Made by a program: the position numbers and the translations under genes
Notes under the pieces: generated by a model
Told to the model about the DNA's origin: nothing
Database searches by the model: none
The model's input: only the letters and a program-made list of their open reading frames with translations
Origin: Turritopsis dohrnii
Taxonomy: Eukaryota > Cnidaria > Hydrozoa > Anthoathecata > Oceaniidae
DNA: 64,000 bases
Assembly (NCBI GenBank): GCA_027922465.2
Contig: BQMF02000676.1
Coordinates: forward strand, 62,001 to 126,000
Direction of reading: 5' to 3'
In this document: piece after piece, positions 57,917-64,000 of the stretch
Position numbering within the stretch: the stretch's first letter is position 1
How the letters are laid out: every line of letters starts with the position of its first letter

Positions 57917-58987
57917 CAGCGAAGCGAATACCCTATTAAAACACCCTTGGACTACTCCTCCTCCTCCTCCTCCTCCTACTGCCGACCGAAATGACAGTTT
58001 AGCCTGTGCAGTCTGCCAATGTCAATTCCGAAACTGCGTAAATTGCAACTAAAGAACGGAGGCTAATAATAACTATCAAAACATTCTTTACATATAAGTT
58101 ATTTTAGTATTTTACCATAGATTCGCCATTAAATAAACATTTTCCTATTAAAAACACGGTGGGGAACTTTAGTTGCACCTAATTTGAAACACGGTTAAAA
58201 TAAACTTAAGATTTTGTTTTTGGTTAACATCTTGTGCTTCGAAGTTCGAAGCTCTCTTCTTCTTGCCTGCAGTTACAAAGATTCATTGAAATTCATCGAA
58301 CTTAAACTTTTTAAAAGCATTTTACATTTTTTTATATTTCGTACGTGTGTATTTTGTTTGCTTGTCTACAAAAATGTCTTGGATTAAAGTTTGAAACGGT
58401 TTTACTTTGTTTCTTATATTTTTAGAAAACGTTTGCTTTTTTTCTCTTTTCGGTCTTACATAGCTTTCTTTTTATAAAAAACTCTGATATAAAAAAAACA
58501 TAGTTTCATGCATTGTGCATATTTCTTTTGTTTGTATCATATAGTTTTCTGGTGGTTTTAGTTAAGCCCTGTTCACACTTTTTCAAATGAAAATTGCCAT
58601 TAATTTAAGCCTAGGAGATAAACAAAGGTCGACAAAGCTTCATGGGGCTTTCAGATTAATTAATTTAGAATCTATTTAGTTTTGTACATTGCGAGTTGAA
58701 ATGCTGCTACCGTTTTGTGCCATATGGCTCTTGTTAGAACTTAAAGAGTCTCTTTTTATTTTACGAGAAAATCCGGTTCTAAACCGGACTATACGTTCTG
58801 CTCCACTGTATCTTTATAATTAGCTTCCTTTTTTCTTTTTTCTATCACGCTTGTTAATTTTTTTTCTTTACTTATTTATACTCCTTTGAGATTGTTTTGT
58901 ATGTATTAGTTCCTTTTATGGAAAAGATTTATCACTTCACGACACTTATATTTTTGTATAAAAGAGCTATACATTGTATAAAAATCT
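57917..58987. other. 3' region of the Penelope-like element and spacer
   Basis: A CTC triplet repeat (57955-57976) gives a proline run in one frame. The remainder is AT-rich and non-coding. The element probably extends through here to the hammerhead-like tail at 58988. Confidence 0.4.
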
Positions 58988-59026
58988 GTACTTGATAATG
59001 GGCGTTGAACGCTCGAAACGTCGTAC
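58988..59026 (+). ncRNA. Hammerhead-ribozyme-like motif at the Penelope-like 3' end
   Basis: The order is GTAC, TTGATAA, a stem GGGCG/CGCTC with a TTGAA loop, GAAAC, GTC and GTAC. The flanking GTAC copies can pair as stem I, and GTC would be the cleavage triplet. The CUGANGA box is changed to UUGAUAA, so activity may be lost. Hammerhead motifs in the terminal repeats of Penelope-like elements are established. Confidence 0.5.
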
Positions 59027-59559
59027 TAAGATAATAAACTTGGATGTGTCGAAGAAACTTGTCGTTTTGTTTTTGTTTTGTTTTTATTCCTTGTATTAAA
59101 AAGATAATTGGATTTTTTCATGGTTAAATCCTTAATTGTTTCCAAACTAAAAAGTTTTGGAGAACAAAATGTATATTAAAATCTATGAATAAAATCCTAT
59201 TGAATGGTGTAAAAATTACTGAAATCTGATATATGTGTGAATAGTTATGAGCTGTTAAAATCTCAGACCGAAATTCTCTGGGACACACTGTAGTCTGTTT
59301 TTAAAACACTAAAAAGCTATAATTTGGAGTAAAGTATTAAAGAAAACTTCCTTGAGGAGGCTCCGACCCCTAAAACCCCTGCTGGTGGGCTTAGAGCCCC
59401 CGCGACCCCCGACTCAAAATATTTTCTCGCTCGCTTTGCTCGCTCCAATTTTTTTAGCCCCCTCAATATTTTTGAAGAAATTACGGCCCTGAGTTTTGGT
59501 CTGATAAGCTTTCTCAATAGCACATAAATTAAAAGATATAAAACATAAAAAATGCGACC
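59027..59559. other. Spacer with a GC-richer low-complexity patch
   Basis: At about 59345-59480 there is a patch rich in CCCC and GCTCGC repeats (TTTCTCGCTCGCTTTGCTCG), unlike its AT-rich surroundings and probably a dispersed repeat fragment. No gene is supported. Confidence 0.4.
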
Positions 59560-59853
59560 ATTAGGGAGATTCGTAAACTCGACGAGCCTGTTACACGAAA
59601 AAAATCAATTACTTGTGAGAATTTTTTTGAAACTGTTCTACTAAAACGGTACTTCAGAGATTTAAAGCCTTTTGTTGTATCAAAAGAAACATCATTACTT
59701 TGCACGTTTATTTCAAGTGTTAATGTGAAGTTTCTAATGACTTTGTAGGGAAAAATTCACGAACAACTCTACTAAGTTGTATACAATTCCCTACAAATCT
59801 ATGGAAAAATAGTTTCGTGTAAACGAAACATGATTTTTCCGAATCCCGCTAAT
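59560..59853. mobile_element. 294-bp MITE with ATTAGGGAGATTCG ends
   Basis: The left end is ATTAGGGAGATTCGTAAACT. The right end, on the other strand, is ATTAGCGGGATTCGGAAAAA. The terminal match is about 14 bases, with weaker pairing inward. It has no coding capacity. Confidence 0.6.
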
Positions 59854-59985
59854 AGTGTGTTTTAAAACGGGGGTTGAACATATGATTCTATAGAAAAGTG
59901 GAACAAAGATTATTTTATCCATAATTTGCTACATTGTGTCCTTTAAAAAACCTTGTTCTTGAAAAACTGTATATAATAAAGGATA

Positions 59986-62085
59986 ATGAGTTATTTCAGA
60001 AACGCAGTATCTAAATTATACAACGCTGTTTCATCGCCTGTTACAGCAACTCGTGATGCACTCGCAGATCGATTGCAGAAGATTCGCGAGTCGGTTACTT
60101 CTTTTTATAATCAGACTAAGGAGAGGCTAGGCTATGGGCAGTCACCACTGATTTCGGCTGTTGAACGCCAAGCTATGAGAGAAGAGGAGGCAAGCATGCA
60201 AGATATCAAGCATCTGTTTGTCACTCCTTGGGAACAGCCTAATGACGCTGCACTCGAAGATATTCAGGAACTCTTCGTCAAGTACGACACACGAGTGTTA
60301 GAATATGGAAATCGGGTCAAGACTTGGCGGTTTACCAAGAATCTTAACCGATCCTTAGCAGATGCTATTATGCGGAAAATAACACGGCATATAGACATGA
60401 GAGTCAATTTCGTCTACTAATTTATCTGCGATATATATGATAGTGATGGTGGAGTTACGCCCTATCCAAAAACGAAAGGATCTAAAATTTCACTTACAAG
60501 CCTGCCAGAGATCGAAGCATTCATAGAGCGATGTGAGAACCATGACGATCATGAATTTTGGTCCAAGGCTTACTTGCCACAGGAGAGGACTATCGAGTCA
60601 CCTTAATCGTATGAAGGTAAGGTTGTGTTCGGCCATGTGCAGATCAAGATCATAGTTACTAGAGAGCCGTTGTTAGGTTGTGGACCATTACCAGATTGGC
60701 TACGAAAGAAACGTTGCACCTTCGCTGTAGACAGTAAACACGAAAGAATCGACAACTTGTGCATGTGGCGATGTTTAGCAATCTACACGAGACAGGGAGA
60801 AAGAACGAGGCTGTGAATTTCTTACAAAGGAAGCCCTTAGATTGGTTAGAGACTACCATGAGCAACCGAAGCTAAAGCGAAAGGATGTGCGCGGAACAAA
60901 ACTAATGAACATCGAAGGCATTGCGAAGCATTTTAACCTAAATATTAGAGTGTATGAGCCAAAGGCAAACGCCGACAAGGCACCTTGGAGACTCGTGTAT
61001 GGTCAGAAGCAACACAAGCAAGGACTAGATACCATCAACCTTGGAATGCTATACGGAAATTGCTTCTACATCAATGATTTGGATGTTCTCAGCAAAAGCT
61101 GGGAATGCGAAGCTTGCAAACAGGTGTTTACAAGAGTCGCTACACTCACCCGACACAAGGAAAAAGAGTGTGAGGGAGCAAAAATGAATATCGTTTGCAA
61201 AGGTGAGAAAGTAACACGGTTAGTAAGCAAGGCGGAGCTAGTGTTTTACGGTAAAGACATTAGCTATAACGCATGCCGCGAGAGACGGGAAGACACATAC
61301 ATGCTGTGACTCTGCGGACATGGTGGAGAACGAGTAATACGGGTGGAGGTCAACAAAACGGTCTACGAGTACAACGGTTGTAAATGGCATGGCTGTCCTT
61401 GTCAAGGGGGTGGAAACCCACATCGGTATGAGCGAACACAAGCCAAAGAAGCAAGCATAAGAGAGCTTGGATACAAACTTGTGTCAGTATGGGAATGCGA
61501 GAATCCACCAAAGGTCGAGCAGTACTTCAAGAAAAGTTTACACCATATCCTCACTAGATAGTGTTTGAATTTGAAGCTCTATTGGCAGGCTTAAACCAGC
61601 AGCAAACAGATGATCTCAAGTACACTTCGAGACACATACCAGTTAGTGTTTCGATTCACGATAGTTTGAATGCAGAACCGGTGACGTTTCTTGTGCATGA
61701 AGATGCCCAGGTATTGATCGAGCGGTTTGTGATAGAGCTAGAAAGGAGACCAGCGCTCATTGTAGCCGAAATAGAGAGAATGTACCCGAGACCTGAAGAT
61801 TTTCATATGCTCCCGAAAATGACGCAAGATAAGTGGGATGAATGAGTAAACCAAGTCGCAGTCATTGGCTTCAACAGTGGTAAATACGATCTCAACTTGA
61901 TCAAGCGGTATTTCGTCGAAGAAGTCGCAAAGGTTGAAGACAAGTCGATCATGGTGGCAACGAAGGATAATAACTACATGTACTTGACCCCAAGGAAATT
62001 CAAGTTTCTCGACATCAAAAACTTTATCGCTCCACACATGAGTTACGAAGAATGGTGTAAGTTGTTACAAATTGTCCAATTTTAG
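59986..62085 (+). pseudogene. Maverick/Polinton-type protein-primed DNA polymerase B, N-terminal half, broken
   Basis: The first frame (59986-60420) reads MSYFRNAVSKLYNAVSSPVT, a helical basic N-terminus. After an in-frame stop at 60418 the same frame continues (EIEAFIERCE, FWSKAYLPQERT). Further pieces are NLCMWRCLA near 60760, VRDYHEQPKLKRKDVRGTKL at 60842 onward, and a C2H2-like finger, CEACKQVFTRVATLTRHKEK, near 61105-61165. A YEYNGCKWHGCPC...VWECE block (61360-61500) resembles a Vsr-like nuclease fold. The 3'-5' exonuclease start follows, with FEFEALLAGL (ExoI position) at 61563 and GFNSGKYDLN (ExoII type) at 61866-61900. It stops before the palm, so no polymerase active site remains. 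At least four stops or frameshifts are present. No capsid, ATPase or integrase genes are visible, so this is a fragment. Confidence 0.7.
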
Positions 62086-62275
62086 TCAATTTTGACAAAA
62101 TGACTGTCAAATTTGAAATCAGCACCTTTCAAATGTAATCCATGCAAATATTCATGAAATTTGGTCCAAATTTGGCCCAAATTGTCCAATTTTAGTCAAG
62201 TCTGACAAAATGACTGTCAACTTCGAAATCAGCGCCTTGTCTAAATTGCCCAATTTTAGTCAAACCTGTCCTAAA
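62068..62275. repeat. Tandem repeat, 2.5 units of about 100 bp
   Basis: The string TTGTCCAATTTTAGTCAA, GACAAAATGACTGTCAA and TCGAAATCAGC recurs at 62072 and 62180, with a partial copy at 62245. It begins just where the PolB coding similarity ends. Confidence 0.65.
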
Positions 62276-62289
62276 TTCCTATTCCTTTT

Positions 62290-62432
62290 GTCTATTCTAT
62301 TCTGAATAGACAAACAATCCGAAATCCGAACGGACTTTCCGAAAACGACTAAAAACAGTGACAGAGATAGATACTTAGGTAGAATGTGTAAACCAAACAA
62401 TTTCCTACGCTATAAGCGCGGAAATTGAATAA
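62290..62432. repeat. Inverted copy of the 33922-34056 repeat
   Basis: It reads as the reverse complement of the intronic copy in unit C, with the same hairpin-forming CAATTTCC/GGAAATTG end at the right. Confidence 0.65.
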
Positions 62433-63298
62433 GGCTTAAGGATAGTCATCACCCCTTGCTGCATGTTTTCAGTTTTGTGTCCTTAACTTTTGATGTGGTT
62501 ATTTTTTCATCAACAAAGTATATATTTTTGAAAACCTTATAAAATTCCCGATCTAATGAATATAATTTTATTTTCAATATTTAGTAATTTAGTAATAATT
62601 TAGTTTTAAAAAGTTATTGCGGATAAGGGCATTTTGAAAATGCTTAATTTCTAGGAGCTCCACGGACCCTTTGAAAAATATTTTCTGCGACATTTTTATG
62701 TCATTGTGTTCTATGTTTACTAATTTAAAAAAAGTTACTACAGTTTTTCTAGTCCTAGTTCTGATGAAATAAAAGATTTACGAAAAACACTCATTAAAAT
62801 AGCCTTTCCTTGTCTTTCTTCCTTCATCGCAGAGCAAATATTTGCTTAAAGAAAAAATTGTAGTAGCGTTTTGTTCTTATAAACCTATTCTTTCAATTGC
62901 AAAAAATTATGTAACGATACCTTCATCGTAGGGGCTTTTGGAGGTATTTAAAGACAGATAAGTAACGCAAACATACTTATCGAGAAAACGTCTTCCAAAG
63001 AAATTCCATTTTGCGATCAGTTGAATAAACCACTTTGCAAAAGAAACAATAGCTGTTATTTGCTAACATGAATAATTAATAAGTCTATTATTAAAAGAGA
63101 ACAAAGTTCTTGTAAACATGCTGAATAGGTTCTGTAAACAAATTGCAATAAGCATGAAATGAAATACCACTAAATTTAAAATATTGTACCAAATGATAAA
63201 TTTTTATAGCATCATACATTTTCAGAAAGCTCTCTGAAAGCTTTATCTTTTTATGAAATAAAAAAAAATTGACTATCCTTAACTAGAACTAACGGCGA
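62433..63298. other. Gene-free stretch upstream of the unit D flank
   Basis: No gene or repeat is supported. It is AT-rich with short open frames only. Confidence 0.5.
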
Positions 63299-63443
63299 GT
63301 ATTTGCTACAAGCAATATGCACAATGTGTGAACTGTAGCCATGGATGCGTATGTTTTATCAAAATAAGATTTGTTAAAGAAATTATGTAAGAGCCAAAAG
63401 AAAAATTTCCACTACAAACTGCGTTACAAACTTTGATTCAAAA
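63299..63443. repeat. Unit D flank repeat, second copy at 1654-1803
   Basis: See the entry at 1654. This copy lies about 350 bp downstream (in the transcription sense) of the unit D stop codon. Confidence 0.55.
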
Positions 63444-63787
63444 CAATATTCAAACTGTTCATAATTATTGAAATGGGAATTGAGAATAAAAGAGACTATC
63501 ATTAAGCTGTAAAGTAATGACATTAGTGGAACAATGAATCGCATAAAAACGAGGTTAGATATGAAACTCAGTCACAGTTCAGTGTTTAAAATGAATTTCG
63601 GGATAGGCCTAGCGGTTTGTCGATTGAATCACGATTCATTTCTGAAGTGAGTTTTAATTAAAAAAAGAAAACCTTGCAGATGAACTTTCGTATTTTGCCT
63701 CTCACGTCCGAAAAAAGTAATCAGTTCAGTATTGGATACCTCGTGAAACTGTTATGCCTCCTCGGTCGCTTATGCTCATTGCGGGGG

Positions 63788-64000
63788 TTATAACTTTTGA
63801 TCAGAGGAATAGATGCCATTTTGATGTTTCTTATAATCTAGGTGGTACTTCTCTTCAAATTTTAATGAATCCAGCGTGAGATCGTCTATGGTAACTCTTT
63901 CACCTGGCATACGGCGGCGATTGAGCATGGGATCGTAGTTATCTCCAATTACGTTATTAGTTTCTGGATATCCGGGTCGGATATTCCCGGGGGCGTTATA
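63788..64000 (-). CDS. Secreted-protein family, unit D (last exon, partial, cut by window edge)
   Basis: The minus strand from 64000 to the TAA at 63790-63788 is open for 70 codons. It carries the family signature YNAPGNIRPGY, NNVIGDNYDPML, DDLTLDS and NGIYSSDQKL. It is closest to unit A (IRPGY, IGD, IYSSDQ at the end) rather than to B or C. The CxC pair, the first coding exon and the promoter lie beyond the window. The frame has no defect in the part seen. Confidence 0.8.
   Translation of the reverse strand, partial: YNAPGNIRPGYPETNNVIGDNYDPMLNRRRMPGERVTIDDLTLDSLKFEEKYHLDYKKHQNGIYSSDQKL

Noticed and set aside
57762..58052. Proline-rich 96-codon protein
   Set aside because: It overlaps the GIY-YIG domain in another frame, and the proline run is a CTC triplet repeat.
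61738..62037. 99-codon minus-strand frame
   Set aside because: It is antisense to the PolB exonuclease region, whose motifs are clear on the plus strand.

Overview
The window looks like non-coding-rich, AT-rich animal nuclear DNA. It has spliced genes with GT-AG introns, several classes of eukaryotic mobile elements, and no operons, ribosome-binding sites or bacterial genes. The mix of elements fits a cnidarian, most likely an anthozoan: Penelope-like elements with a GIY-YIG domain, a restriction-like-endonuclease LINE, a Maverick/Polinton-type polymerase, a Ty3/Gypsy relic, a THAP/DDE_Tnp_4 transposase and short Helitrons. The species assignment is inference. No conserved housekeeping gene is present.

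The host genes I can support form one tandem family on the minus strand. Each encodes a small secreted protein of about 238 residues. Unit A spans about 17.6-20.3 kb, unit B 22.7-28.3 kb, unit C 29.6-37.3 kb, and unit D enters from the right edge at 63.8 kb. Where visible, each unit has the same build: a promoter with CCAATCAAAAT and CGCRGACAG at fixed spacing, a short non-coding first exon, an intron ending two bases before the ATG, a coding exon with a signal peptide and an AHR[IV]PY motif, a phase-0 intron, and a last exon with a CxC pair, the signature NAxGNIRPG, and YDPM about ten residues further on. I do not recognise the family. Units A and C look intact. Unit B has a 5-base deletion that breaks the reading frame. 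D is cut by the window edge. The second introns differ roughly tenfold in size, largely because mobile elements landed in B and C.

By region: 1-17 kb holds relics only (two decayed Penelope-like fragments, hairpin MITEs, a 2.75-kb element built from AAGACGTCTT repeats, a pogo/Tigger-ended element carrying a retroelement integrase tail, and a Ty3/Gypsy pol relic). 17-37 kb holds secreted-protein units A-C, with a DDE transposase relic between A and B, a 2.2-kb foldback-like element in the B intron, and a non-LTR reverse transcriptase plus a perfect 63-bp inverted repeat in the C intron. 38-45 kb is a head-to-tail array of non-autonomous Helitrons interrupted by a 2.5-kb insertion. 45-48 kb is a broken R2-like LINE. 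48.7-54.4 kb contains a 1.67-kb direct duplication bracketing a MITE and a solo Helitron. 56-59 kb is a tRNA-derived SINE next to a Penelope-like element with a hammerhead-like tail. 60-62 kb is a Polinton-type PolB pseudogene. 63-64 kb is the flank and last exon of unit D.

The likeliest new biology is the secreted gene family with its shared promoter module. The Helitron concatemer and the hammerhead-containing palindrome are the most striking mobile-DNA structures. All boundaries and homologies were read by eye; no alignment or search was run.
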